Origin: Vicia villosa
Lineage: Eukaryota; Streptophyta; Magnoliopsida; Fabales; Fabaceae
NCBI RefSeq assembly: GCF_029867415.1
Contig: NC_081184.1
Location: 80,388,364-80,452,363 of the forward strand
DNA: 64,000 nucleotides
Direction of reading: 5' to 3'
Shown piece by piece: positions 22,198-33,227 of the stretch (its first letter is position 1; every line of letters begins with the position of its first letter). The position numbers and the translations under genes are program-made. The notes beneath the pieces are model-generated. The model saw only the letters and a program-made list of their open reading frames with translations. It was not told where the DNA came from and did not search any database.

Positions 22198-23270
22198 TTT
22201 TAATGTTTTTCAAAAAAAAACTAGACAGACATATGCATTGCATCTCATGAATTTATTATTAAACATATTTTACTACATAACTTCAAATGTTAGCATCAGG
22301 AAGAATTTGCATAGGGTACAACTAATGACCAAAAGTTATCTCGATAGACGAAATCATTTCAGAAGTAACGTCTCCTATGTATACAAGGGGCATGACAAAG
22401 TTTATCCAATCGATTTGGGGCAATCAGGTCAAGATTCCGAGAATCTCTCAAGAATGCCAAATAATCAGGGGCATGCATCCAAGTGGGTATAAAGCTACTT
22501 CCCAATCGACATGGGGCATTGTCCTAAGTCTATGATTACTGGGGGCATTTCATCCATAATACACATCTCATAAAGTCCTCGCGAGAGAAATCTCTTCAAA
22601 TTCCCTAATAGCTGGGGCAAAGCTATGCAAGGCCTATTTGACACTTCGATCAATACTCATTGCTGTGTCCCAATCAATACAAGTCCAGGAATGACAGTTA
22701 CTATAACCACTTGGGGAAATGTTCAAGGCATCCACGTCCTCCCACACAGCCAGTGTCACAGGATCATATCCCCACAAAGTAATCTTCAAATAGATATCTT
22801 CAACCCCTCCTCCAACAGGGTCTATTCATCTCTCTTATCCCCAGTCAGGGTGCATCAAGGATCAATCATTCAAATGGCTCTAATGCCCAAGGAAATACCA
22901 TAAATCCCCAGCTTAGTATCTTCAAAACAAGATCAGACATCAAAATCACAACAATATAGAGATTTATTTTCTCAATCAAGAAAAATAATTAATATACTCC
23001 AGATAGCATAAATCATGTTCATACATCATATATCATAAACATATTCATACATTGCATACAGTACCTCATAATAAATTCATACATAACATGCAAGTTTCTC
23101 ATTTATTTTGAGAGACTCATCACATAATACATGCATCATGACATTGCATAAAAACTGCCTTTGCCTTTCAGGTCGACCAACCGGTCAGACAAATACCATC
23201 AACAAATCAATCTCTATCAGATATATACTCTAGAAAGCATATCCCTCTAGACATTTTGAAGACACCTTAT
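22198..23270 (+). other. Non-coding internal region of element B after the CACTA insertion
   Basis: Continues the homology with 11350-11950 of element A and, inverted, 44130-44960 of the minus element (AGACAGACATATGCATTGC, then several TGGGGC/AGGGGCAT stretches). No pol motif. From about 22950 the sequence is AT-rich with CATACAT repeats. Confidence 0.6.
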
Positions 23271-23880
23271 CAGATATACATTCCGGAAGCTCGAGCCCCG
23301 GACATTCTGAAAGTTCCAATCAGATGAACATTCTGGAAGTTAGACCCCCAGACCTCTGAAACACTCCAATCAAATATACATTCCGGAAGATCGATCCCTG
23401 GACATTCTGAAAGTTCTAATCAGATGAACATTCTGGAAGTTTGACCCCTAGACTTCTAAAACATTCCAATTAGATATACATTCCGGAAGCTCGAACCCCA
23501 GACATTCTGAAAGTTCCAATCAGATGAACATTTTGGAAGCTTGACCTCCAGACTTCTGAAACATTCCAATCAGATATATAATCCGGAAGCTCGAACCCCG
23601 GACATTCTGAAAGTTCCAATCAGATGAACACTCTGGAAGTTTGACCCCCATACTTCTGAAACATTCCAATCAGATATACATTCCGGAAGCTCGAACCCCG
23701 GATATTCTGAAAGTTCCAATCAGATGAACATTCGGGAAGCTTGATCCCCAGACTTCTGAAACATTCTTATCAGATATACATTCCGGAAGCTCGAACCCCA
23801 GACATTATGAAAATTCCTATCAGGTGCATATTTTGAAAGCATCACCCTCTAGACTTCTGATAAATATCTCTTTCAGACGG
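23271..23880 (+). repeat. 100-bp tandem array (two related 50-bp halves), 6 copies
   Basis: Units begin at 23271, 23371, 23471, 23571, 23671 and 23771, with no length change. Each 100-bp unit has two diverged 50-bp halves: CAGATATACATTCCGGAAGC... and CAGATGAACATTCTGGAAGT..., each ending TTCCAAT. It lies in the 3' untranslated part of element B, the region where Ogre elements are known to carry variable tandem repeats. Confidence 0.9.
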
Positions 23881-23962
23881 TATCCACAAGCCCGTCTCCG
23901 ACAAAGTCTTATCAAACTCACTTAATGGCATCTTTAAGACCATTCGTACACAAACATCATTC

Positions 23963-24092
23963 CAAGATCTAAATCAGTGGCTACACACGGTGCTGAGACG
24001 ATCAACATTACAAGATCTAAATCAGTTACTACACAAGGTACTGAGACGATCGACATTACAAGATCTAAATTGGTTACCCCACAAGTTGCCGA
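23963..24092 (+). repeat. 48-bp tandem repeat, 2.7 copies, cut by the Sirevirus insertion
   Basis: CAAGATCTAAATCAGT or its variant begins at 23963, 24011 and 24059, exactly 48 bp apart. The third unit is broken after GCCGA (24088-24092) where the Sirevirus LTR starts. Confidence 0.8.
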
Positions 24093-25217
24093 TGTTACAA
24101 CAAGATTTGTTCTGATCAATATTCTTGTTTTGATGATAACAATGTATATGATTTTTTTATAAGATAATGTGGTACTCTAATCCTTTACATTTTCCAATTC
24201 AGGAATTATATGAGGATACGCACAATTAAGTGCCAGAACCACTGACTCAGAAGGTTCAAGATTGCATCATCAGAACATGCTCTCGCAAGACATCAGAAGA
24301 TGGTCAAGCAGAATCAGAACATGGTCTATGAAGCATCAGAAGAACATGAGATCAGAAGCAGAAGCACTGAAGTTCTTATAGTATCACGCTAAAGCACTTC
24401 TAGATCAGAAGACAAGAAGATGCTCTGCACCAAGCTGTTCGACTCTGATTATTCAAACAATGTATCTACAAACATCAGATCAGAAGCAAGTACAAGATGG
24501 CAGGCTATACTGACTGAAAAAAGGAACGTTAGAAGCTACAAAAGGCAAAGTCAGTAGAAGCAGTAAAAGCAAGGCTCGAGGTAGTTGACAAAAGAGTGAA
24601 ACATTAAATGCAGAGCTATACGGAACACGCAACGCATTAAATGCTCCCAATGGTCATCTTCTCAAGCGCCTATAAATAGAAGTTCTAATGAGAAGTTGAA
24701 TACACAACTCTTGCGCAAAAATACAGAAATGTTGTCAAATTCAAAAGCTCTCAAACTTCATCTTCAACCTCACTTCACTTGAAATATCTTAGTGAGATTT
24801 AAGCTTAGAACTTAAGAGAGATATCACAGTTGTGATTATAGCTTTCTAAGAAGCATTTGAATACTCTTGTAAACATTTATTTGACATTGATTTGTAAAAA
24901 GTTTCTAGAGTGATCAGTGAGATTAGTAAACTCTAGAAGACTTAGAAGTTTCTAAGTGTTGATTTCCTAGAGTGATCAAGGTGTGATCAGTATACTCTAT
25001 AAGACTTAGAGTGTTTCTAAGTGGAAAACCATTGTAATCAAGATTGATTAGTGGATTAAATTCTCAGTTGAGGTAAATCACTCTAAGGGGGTGGACTGGA
25101 GTAGTTTCGTTAACAACGAACCAGCATAAAAATAACTGTGTTATTTGTTTTTATCTTAAGAGTTTTTAAAGTCACTTATTCAACCCCCCCCCCTTCTAAG
25201 TGTTTTTCTATCCTTCA
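24093..25217 (+). repeat. 5' LTR of plus-strand Sirevirus
   Basis: Begins TGTTACAACAAGATTTGTTC and ends ATCCTTCA, 1,125 bp; matches the minus-strand LTRs 47617-48746 and 57632-58699. Left flank is GCCGA; the other flank lies outside the window. Contains repeated CTAGAGTGATCA/GATCAGT blocks near 24905-25000. Confidence 0.9.
24671..24680 (+). promoter_or_regulatory. TATA box of Sirevirus LTR
   Basis: GCGCCTATAAATAGAAG is a strong plant TATA box about 580 bp into the LTR; start expected near 24700. Weaker TATA-like boxes (CTATATATTG, TTATATATTG) sit at the matching places of the minus-strand LTRs, near 48152 and 58168. Confidence 0.6.
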
Positions 25218-25219
25218 AT

Positions 25220-25235
25220 TGGCATTAGAGCACCG
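25220..25235 (+). other. Primer-binding site (initiator tRNA-Met type)
   Basis: TGGCATTAGAGCACCG, two bases after the LTR, is a two-base variant of the canonical TGGTATCAGAGC site of Ty1/copia elements, which the minus copy has as TGGTATCAGAGTGCCGG. Confidence 0.75.
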
Positions 25236-25294
25236 ATTCTAGGTGCAAGCACTTAACCTTGTTAGAAAAAGATTCAGGGTGAGAAAAACACTAA

Positions 25295-27163
25295 GTCAAT
25301 ATAGTTGATGCTATTACTCCTACTATTACATCTACTTCAAATGATCAACAAAATAATGGAAATGGAAATGGATATTCTAGACCACCATTATTTGATGGTG
25401 AAAACTTTGAATACTGGAAAGATAGATTGGAAAGTTACTTTCTTGGTCTAGATGGTGATTTATGGGATTTGCTTGTGGATGGTTACAAACATCCAGTAAA
25501 TGCTAGTGGAGCAAAGATGTTAAGACAAGAAATGAGTGATGATCAAAAGAAACAATTCAAAAATCATCATAAGTCAAGGACTATTCTGTCAAACAGGAAA
25601 ACTTCCCACGACATCTTTGAATCATTAAAGATGACTCACGAAGGAAATGCCCAAGTCAAAGAGACAGAAGCTCTTGCATTAATCCAGAAGTATGAAGCCT
25701 TCAAGATAGAGGACGATGAAAACATTGAAACAATGTTCTCAACATTTCAAACTCTAACTACTAGACTAAGAGTGCTTGACAATGGATATACAAAGGCTGA
25801 TCACGTCAAGAAGATCATCATAAGCTATCCTAGAAGATGGGGCCCAATGGTGACTGCATTCAAGATTGCAAAGAATCTGAATGAAGTATCTTTGGAAGAG
25901 CTGATCAGTGCTTTGAGGAGTCATGAAATAGAGTTGGATGCTAATGAACCTCAAAAGAAAGGTAAGTCTATTTCTTTAAAATCTTTGAATAAAAATTGCA
26001 GTAACGCTTTTCATGCGGATGAAGAAGGTTCTGAAGAATCAGAATCAGAAGAAGAAGAAGAAGATGAACTGTCCATGATCTCCAGAAGGGTAAACCAACT
26101 CTAAAAGAGTAAGCAAAGGAAGTTCAAGAACTTCAGAAGTTCTAAAAAGCCTGAAAGAGGAGAATCTTCTGGTGTCAGAAAATCTGACAAAAAGAAGGTC
26201 ACGTGCTTTGAGTGCAAGGAGCCAGGACATTACAAGAATAAGTGTCCAAAGCTTCAGAGGGAGAAACCTAAGAAGAAGTTCCAGAAGAAGAAAGGTCTTA
26301 TGGCAACTTGGGATGATTCAGATTCATCAGAATCAGAATCAGACTCTGAAGACGAGCAAGCCAACATAGCGCTGATGGCTACTGTGGATGCTGAATCAGA
26401 ATCTACATCGGAATCAGACTGTGACTCTGAAGAGGTATTTTCTGAACTATCTAGAGATGAGCTAGCTTCCATTTTAGCTGAAATTCTTGAAATCAAGGCT
26501 AAGCTTAGTATCAAATACAAAAAGCTGAAAGAGCTCTTTGTATCTGAAACAAAGAAGCTTGAATTAGAAAATTCGGAACTAAAAGAAAAAGTTTTAACAC
26601 TATCCAAAGATGCTGAGTCATCTTCTGGTTCAGAAAAATCTATTCCAAGCTTGAACAATATTCTTAAAGAATGTGACTTGAGTTTCAGGAAGTTCTTATA
26701 TAGAGGTATTGGTAGAAGTCAACTTGCCTCTATGTTATATGCTATAAGTGGAAACAAGATATTTGGCATAGGTTATGAGGGTGATACCCCATACAAACTT
26801 GAACCTGTAGATGATATGAAAATCACATACAAGCCATTGTATGATCAGTTCAAGTATGGCCACTCCCATGATATTAGGCTCACCTCACATGCTAAAAGCT
26901 TTCACATCACACACACTAAGAAGCATGTGACACGAAATAGAAAATATCATGTTGCTCAACCTAAGGAATATCATGTTGTACCTCCTGTTTTTTATCATGC
27001 TAAACCCAAATTCAATCAGAACTTGAGGAAAACTAACAAGAAAGGACCCAAGAAAATGTGGGTACCTAAGGAGAAGATAATTTTTGTTGTAGATATCCTT
27101 GGCAGCAAAGAAGACAAAGCAAAACATGTCATTGTACCTGGAATCTGGGCTCTCCTTCCATAA
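25295..27163 (+). pseudogene. gag: Sirevirus gag, plus copy
   Basis: One frame of about 620 codons with a single stop (TAA 26102-26104). No ATG is found at the expected start; the frame opens after TAA 25292-25294. Order: conserved FDGENFEYWKDRLESYF (about residue 31), capsid core (DLWDLLVDGYKHPV; YPRRWGPMVTAFKIAKNLNE), acidic serine/glutamate tract, zinc knuckle CFECKEPGHYKNKC (C-x2-C-x4-H-x4-C, near 26199), a second Ser/Glu/Asp-rich tract, a coiled-coil-like Lys/Glu/Leu stretch and a His-rich tail (YHV/KHV repeats). The long C-terminal extension after the knuckle is typical of Sirevirus Gag. It binds and packages element RNA. The last residues (after 27150) come from a deletion junction. 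Confidence 0.9.
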
Positions 27164-28042
27164 CTAATGTACTTCTTGTAGATCGATTAGCCCATAACTT
27201 ATTGTCCATAAGTCAATTAAGTGACAATGGTTATGACATAATCTTCAATCATAAGTCTTGCAAAGCAGTAAGTCAGAAGGATGGCTCAATCCTATTTACA
27301 GGAAAGAGAAAGAACAACATTTACAAGATTGATCTTCAAGATCTTAAGAATCAGAAGGTAACTTGTCTTATATTTGTTAGCGAAGAGCAATGGGTCTGGC
27401 ACAGAAGATTAGGCCATGCTAGTTTGAGAAATATTTCTCAAATTAACAAACTAAATCTAGTTAGAGGACTCCCTAATCTGAAATATAAATCAGATGCTCT
27501 TTGTGAAGCATGTCAGAAAGGGAAGTTTTCCATACCTGCATTCAAGTCTAAGAATATTGTTTCTTCCTCTAGGCCGCTAGAACTTCTGCACATTGATATG
27601 TTTGGCCCAGTCAAAACAACATCTGTCAGAGGGAAGAAATATTGATTAGTCATCGTAGATGATTATAGTCGATGGACATGGGTAAAGTTCTTGAAACAAA
27701 AGGATGAGTCTCATACAATATTCTTTGACTTCTACCCTCAGATCCAATCTGAGAAAGTGTGTAAAATCATAAAGGTCAGAAGTGATCATGGTGGCGAATT
27801 TGAGAACCGATTCTTTGATATTTATTTCAAAGAAAATGGTATTGCCCATGATTTCTCATGCCCTAGAACTCCACAGAAAAATGGAGTTGTAGAGTGAAAG
27901 AATAGGATTCTACAAGAAATGGCCATAACCATGATCAAAGACACCAATATGGCTAAGCATTTCTGGGCAGAAGCAATAATATTGCATGTTATATTCAGAA
28001 TAGATCTCTATTAGACCTATTTTTAATAAGACTCCTTATGAA
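27093..28042 (+). pseudogene. pol: Sirevirus pol part 1: protease remnant, GAG-pre-integrase, integrase
   Basis: Reads in the +1 frame relative to gag after TAG 27090-27092. The protease active site is destroyed: the Asp of D-S-G is GAA (Glu, 27141-27143), and 128 bp present in the minus copy are missing at 27149/27150. After the deletion the frame continues with NLLSISQL and the GAG-pre-integrase zinc motif (WHRRLGHASL...CEACQKGK, HHCC). The integrase core keeps all three catalytic acids: Asp in HIDMFGP, Asp in RSDHGGEFEN, Glu in NGVVE. Stops at 27643-27645 and 27895-27897; frameshift near 27975. Integrase would insert the cDNA copy; this one cannot be made intact. Confidence 0.9.
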
Positions 28043-29375
28043 TTGTGGAAGAACAGAAAGCCCAACATTTCTTATTTTCATCCTTTTGGATGTATATGTA
28101 ATATTATGAACACTAAGGATCATCTGAGTAAGTTTGATTCTAAGGCACATAAGTGTTTCCTTCTTGAATATTCTGAACGCTCAAAAGGCTACAGAGTATA
28201 CAATACTGAAACATTGAGTGTTGAAGAATCAATCAATATCAGATTTGATGATAAGCTTGGTCTTGAAAAGTCAAAGTAGTTTGAGAATTTTGCAGATATT
28301 GAAATCTCTAACTCAAAAGCTGAAGAGCCCAGAAGCAAGGTATCAGAAGATCCAATTGTTGCTTCATTAGAAAATCTCAGAATTTCTGAAGAACCAACTA
28401 TCAGAAGATCTTCTAGACTCACCTCTGCTCACTCAAAATATGTTATCCTTGGGAAGAAAGAAGATCCTATCAGAACCAGATCATTCCTTAAGAACAATGC
28501 AGAATGTCAATTTGGTCTAGTATCTCTTATCGAGCCAACTTCTGTTGATCAAGCTCTAGAGGATGCTAACTGGATAGCCATGCAAGAAGAACTCAATCAG
28601 TTTACAAGGAATGACATATGGGATCTTGTTCCTAAACCAAAAGGATTCAACATCATTGGAACCAAGTGGATCTTCAGAAACAAGCTAAGCGAAAAAGGAG
28701 AAGTTGTAAGAAACAAAGCCACACTTGTTTCTCAGGGCTATATTCAGCAAGAAGGCACATACTATATAGAAACCTTTGCACCAGTGGCCAGGTTAGAATC
28801 TATTCGCTTATTGATTTCTTTTGCCACTCAACATAACATCACTCTATATCAGATGGATGTTAAGAGTGCCTTTTTAAATGGTTATATAGATGAGGAAGTA
28901 TATGTCCACCAACCTCCTGGTTTTGAGGACTCTAAGTCTCCAGAACATGTTTTCAAATTAAGAAATCATTATATAGCCTGAAGCAAGCTCCTAGAGCTTG
29001 GTATGAAAGATTAAGTTCTTTCCTTTTGGATAATGGTTTTACTAGAGGACAAGTGGATTCTACTCTTTTTTGTAAAACCTTTAAAAAGGATATTTTAATT
29101 TTACAAATTTATGTTGATGCTATTATCTCTGGAACCTCTAATTCTACACTTGGAAGGAGTTTGCTAAGTCTATGCAGGCTGAGTTTGAAATGAGCATGAT
29201 GGGAGAACTCAAGTATTTCCTTGGGATCCAGATCAATCAAACTTCTGATGGAACCTACGTTCATCAAACCAAGTATGTGAATAAGCAAAGAAGCAAAAAC
29301 TCCTATGCATCTAACGTGTGTTCTAGGTAAGGATGAGGTAAGTAAGAAGGTAGATCAGAAGCTCTACAGAGGTAT
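28043..29375 (+). pseudogene. pol: Sirevirus pol part 2: integrase C-terminus and reverse transcriptase
   Basis: Integrase C-terminal part (FHPFGCICNIM...; SERSKGYRVYN), then a serine-rich linker and the RT start (MQEELNQFTRNDIWDLVPKP; GTKWIFRNK). The first RT catalytic Asp is in LYQMDVKSAFLNG. The central motif reads Y-V-D-A (29110-29121) instead of Y-V-D-D, losing a metal-binding Asp. Lesions: TAG 28277-28279, one-base losses near 28966 and 29155, and a deletion near 29281 of about 30 bp. The gene is cut at 29375 by the Athila-like element and resumes at 35545. Confidence 0.9.
29371..29375 (+). other. Target-site duplication, left copy (Athila-like element)
   Basis: GGTAT, repeated at 35540-35544. 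It sits in a codon run of the Sirevirus pol (YRG/MI), and removing the element and one copy restores continuity. Confidence 0.9.
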
Positions 29376-30762
29376 TGATCAGTGGTTTTCACACATATAA
29401 ATACCGTTGTTTTTCAGTTATATTTTAGTATTTTATTTTATGTTTTATTTCATTATTCGTCATTTTATGCTTTGGTTTTGTGTTTAAGTGTTTGTAGGCT
29501 CAGATGAAAGAAATGGGAAAAATCAGTGTAAAAAAGTGGAAAATTGGAGAAAAGTCATAATGCTGGCCAATGCGTCCCTAGATGCGTGTGACTTGTAGAA
29601 AAATACATTTGCTGCTGACACGCGTTCCCACACGCGTGTGGGAGTGGAAACTGAAATCTGCTGAGCAAACGCGTCCCCAGACGCGTCCCATGACCTGCAA
29701 GGAGCCAGAAAATCACACTCCTGCCCAGACTCGTGTCCAGACGCGTGCCAGACCATCTAACGCGTGTCCACACGTGTCCTAGAAGCTAGAGAAGCAAAAG
29801 AAAATGACCTCTCTGCCAAGACGCGTCCCAGGACGCATTTCACCCTTGCCAAACGCGTGCCCACACGCGTGTGCACGTGAAAAATTGGGCTTTCTTGCTG
29901 AAAAGCCTAGTTTGGCAGAAATAAAAGGACCAGAGTATGTTTGGACAAGGGTTCGATGAATTTGGGAGCGAAAATACACTGTAGAAGGCTGGAGAACTCA
30001 GATTTTATACAAGGATTGAAGAATTCTATGAGCTTTTGCCATTGAAGATTGGATTTCCTTCATTTATCTGTAATGTCTACAATTTACACTATGGTTTTTG
30101 TTGTTGTTATGAGTAGCTAAACCCCCCATTGCTAGGGGGTGATCTTGATTCTGAATGTGATAACTGTATATCTTTGATGCAATAACAATTTGGTTTTCCT
30201 ATAATTGGTTTGTTTTACATCTGCTCTGTATGCCTTAACCGTCGGAAAAACGGATAATGAATTTGTATGAATAAATTAAGCTGGACAGCAAATTGTTCAT
30301 TGACTTGAGTAAGAACATAGGATAATAGTTATCACCTAGGACTAGCGATATTTTATCTTAACCGGAAATTCTTGGTATTGGAATGCTTGATCATAATTAT
30401 AATTATCTATGGACATAGTAATTAGGTTGTGACGTCAAAGATCTTTTCACTAAGGCCTTAGGATTAGATATTCTTGAGAACCGGTAATCAATTGTGAAAC
30501 TATGTTATTGCATTGAGAAAGATAGTTGTTACAAGAAGAATCATTCACCGACCCCTAGCAACCTACTCATCTCTGTTCATCGTTTTATTATTCTGCGTAT
30601 TTACTTTATTAGCTAAACCAACCAAAACCCCTATTACTTTTTGTTTAATTGAAAATACTGATAAAATTCTGTATCGTTAAGCAGTCCTTGAGATTCGACA
30701 TTCGGGGAATTTTCCCTTTATTATTACAGAGGGAAAATAGCACACTTGCTATTTTCCTACCA
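29376..30762 (+). repeat. 5' LTR of Athila-like element
   Basis: 1,387 bp. It is about 265 bp longer than the 3' LTR because of an ACGCGT-rich block at 29650-29930 that the 3' LTR lacks. The remainder aligns with only scattered mismatches. Confidence 0.9.
29609..29880 (+). repeat. ACGCGT-rich cluster in the 5' LTR
   Basis: Nine ACGCGT hexamers in about 270 bp, many in GACGCGTCCCA or CACGCGTGTG contexts, plus CACGTG-type variants. It is a local island of CpG in AT-rich DNA. Only about one survives in the 3' LTR (34620-34700). Confidence 0.8.
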
Positions 30763-30768
30763 AGTTTT

Positions 30769-30782
30769 TTGCGCCGTTGTTA
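30769..30782 (+). other. Probable primer-binding site, Athila-like element
   Basis: TTGCGCCGTTGTTA lies seven bases after the LTR. It resembles the TGGCGCCGTTGCCGGGG sequence common to Athila-type elements but is degraded in its second half. Confidence 0.4.
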
Positions 30783-31019
30783 GAATTTTGTTGCTCTGCG
30801 ACTAAAGTTTTATTTTCTGCACTATTTATTTTTCCTAATTCTAATATTTGTCTAATCAGTGTATGTGAGGTAAGGCCTCGACTGAATTTATTTTTTTACG
30901 CAGAAATTGAAAGAACTTTGCACGCAAGGCGTAGACAAGCTCAGTTGGCTAATCTGGATTCTGAAGAGGAAATTGTTTCAGTTCATTCAGGTTCAGATTC
31001 TGAAAGTGAATAAGAAGTC

Positions 31020-33227
31020 ATGGGTGAAAATCCTCCTCCTCTTGAGAGGCTCCTTGGTGACTATGGTGCTGCAAACACACCGGGGGGAAGACAAACAATT
31101 GTCAACCAACCGGTAAATGCTACAAATTTTCAACTACACCCAAGCACCATCAATCAGCTTGAAAGGAAACCTTTCACCGGAAAGGTTAACGAAGACACAA
31201 ACAAGCATCTGCAGAGATTTTTAACCATGAGCACCACTCTAAAAATTAATGTTCATACGGAAGAAGCGAAGAGACTAAGGATGTTCCCTTTTACTCTAGC
31301 ATAAGAGGCAGAAGACTGGTTCTATTCGCTACCAGCAGCTAGTATCACATCGTGGGGAGAGATGGAAAAAGCTTTCTTAAATGAATATTTTCCAGCGTCA
31401 GTCTTTCTACGAAAAAGGTATGAAATTCTGAACTTCAAGCAAAAGGAGGGTGAGTCTTTGGGGGATGCTTATAAAAGGTTCAAGAGGACTTTGGTGGCAT
31501 GTCCAACACACAATATGGACAAAACTGAACAAATGCAAATGTTTGTGAACAGGCTCAGAATCAAGACAAAGCAGTTAATCGACACAGTAGCTGGAGGATC
31601 AACAAATTTCACAACAGCCTCTGGTATCATCAAGATCATTGAAGCAATAGCTGCAAATGAGAATTTGGAATTGTATGACAGGTGTAAGAGCAAACCAGAA
31701 GGAGTAATTGATCTGAAGTTAGAAACCAACAAAATTCGGGTCGAAGATGCAATAGCGGCTGAAGTTGAAAAGAGATTGAAGGCTATGGATATAGGTACAC
31801 AACAGGTGGCTCAAGTGCAACAAGCTCAACCTGTAATCTGTGAAATTTGCAATGATCCTCATCAAACTTTTTGTTGTGTTACTACTCCCTAACAAATCAA
31901 AGAAATCAAATTCTTGAGGCAAAATAATCCATATTCTAACACATATAATCGTGGGTGGAAGAATCATCCCAACTTCGCTTGGAAAGATCAACAACAACAA
32001 CAAAGCCCTCAGAAAGCGGAGTGGGAAGTAGCTATCGAGAGATTGGCTGGACAATGCTCTCAGTTTTAAGAAGAGACAAGAAACAACCACAGGAACACCA
32101 CAGCGTCAATCAAAAATCTGGAAGCTCAAGTGGGTCAAATAGCACAACAGCTAACTCTACAGGCACAAGGTACTTTTTCGAGCTCAACTGTGAAGAATCC
32201 GAAAGACCAAGAGAAGATTAATGCAGTTACAACAACGAGCAAAAAAATGGTAGAATCTGAAAAAGAAAAAGAGGAAATAGATGACCCCATGGTAATTGAG
32301 GTAGATTTGGAGATAAATGAGAATGTGAAAGAGCCTGAAATTGTGATACCACGGGATAAGCCACTTGAAGAGAAAAATAAGAAAGAAGCTAAACCGGCAA
32401 TCAAGTTACCCTTTCCTTCTAGAGTGACAAAGAAGGATTCAAAAGAAAAAGACTTTGAGAAGTTTACGGCTTTGTTCAAAAAGTTAGAGGTCAATCTACC
32501 CTTATTCGAAGCACTTGAACATATGCCCTTGTAAAAGAAATTTATGAAGGAGGTAATGACGAAAAAGAGATAAATTGAAGGAGAACAAAAGATTGCAATT
32601 GAAAAGTGTGGTATAGTCTCGTCAGTAAGGAAGATCCCAACCAAGAGGAAAGACCCTGGAGCTGTAGCGATACCATGCACTATCAAGAATAGAATGTTCA
32701 AAAAGGTACTCATCGATTCTGGTTCCAGTGTGAGTTTAATGCCACTATCTATTTTCAAAAAGCTTGAATTGGGAGAGGTTAAGGAAAGTAAGAAAAAGTT
32801 AAGGTTCGCGGATCACACCGTCAAGAAATCATATGGGGTAGCTGAAGATGTACTAGTAGAGGTTGACAAGTTTGTATTCCCTGTGGACTTCCACATCATG
32901 GACATTCCGGAAGATGAAGAAACTCCTATCCTTCTTGGGAGACCCTTTTTGTTGACAGGCCGCTGCAACTTTGACATTGAAAAAGGGACACTAACGCTGA
33001 AATCATTTGATGAAGAAGTAACCTTGAAGATGTTAGGAGTTAAGAAACATAGGACAGGTGTAAATAATCAAACTTCTATGGATATGGCTGAAAGTGAGGA
33101 AAAAGACAAAAGGCCTGAACAGCTCCAAGAAAAAGTTTCAAGCATAGCCTCTCGAGTGGAACCAACCTATGTAGCTGTCAAAAGTCCTAAGAAGGCTAAG
33201 GAAGTCAAGAAGAAAGTGGAAAGTTAA
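31020..33227 (+). pseudogene. gag: Athila-like gag-protease, one frame with five stops
   Basis: The frame (735 codons) starts MGENPPPLERLLGDYG. Gag core: LERKPFTGKVNEDTNKHLQRF (about 31160-31225), EDWFYSLPAASITSW, then FLNEYFPAS and FKQKEGESLGDAYKRFK. Next are a Cys/His remnant (ICEICNDPHQTFCC), an NPYSNTYNRGWKNHPNF motif, a Lys/Glu-rich linker and a retropepsin-like domain (VLIDSGSSVSLMPLSIF; ILLGRPFL; near 32700-32950) with its catalytic Asp intact. In-frame stops at 31302, 31890, 32067, 32532 and 32571 and no frameshift over 2.2 kb. No pol follows. A zone of the same frame upstream (30900-31013) is open too and may be a longer N-terminus. Confidence 0.85.

Larger units (their letters stand above)
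11983..24092 (+). mobile_element. Ogre/Tat-like element B, non-autonomous, 3' end outside the window
   Basis: LTR 11983-14847, PBS 14852-14869, leader, gag-like gene 16084-16914, non-coding DNA interrupted by a CACTA transposon (17972-22197), then tandem repeats 23271-24092. A Sirevirus begins at 24093, so the rest of B (at least its 3' LTR) must lie past the window. No RT, RNase H, integrase or protease motif is visible. It is inserted in element A; the flanking 5-mer on the left is CTTTT. Confidence 0.7.

Noticed and set aside
17969..22200. 3-bp target duplication for the CACTA element
   Set aside because: Flanks read ACA and TTT with the chosen ends; shifting the ends by a few bases does not give a convincing match.
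23271..23880. CRISPR-like array
   Set aside because: Units are contiguous with no variable spacers, in a plant retroelement; it is a tandem repeat.
32135..32758. 207-codon minus-strand frame
   Set aside because: Antisense shadow of the Athila-like gag-protease, mostly Phe/Ser from the reverse of Lys/Glu codons.
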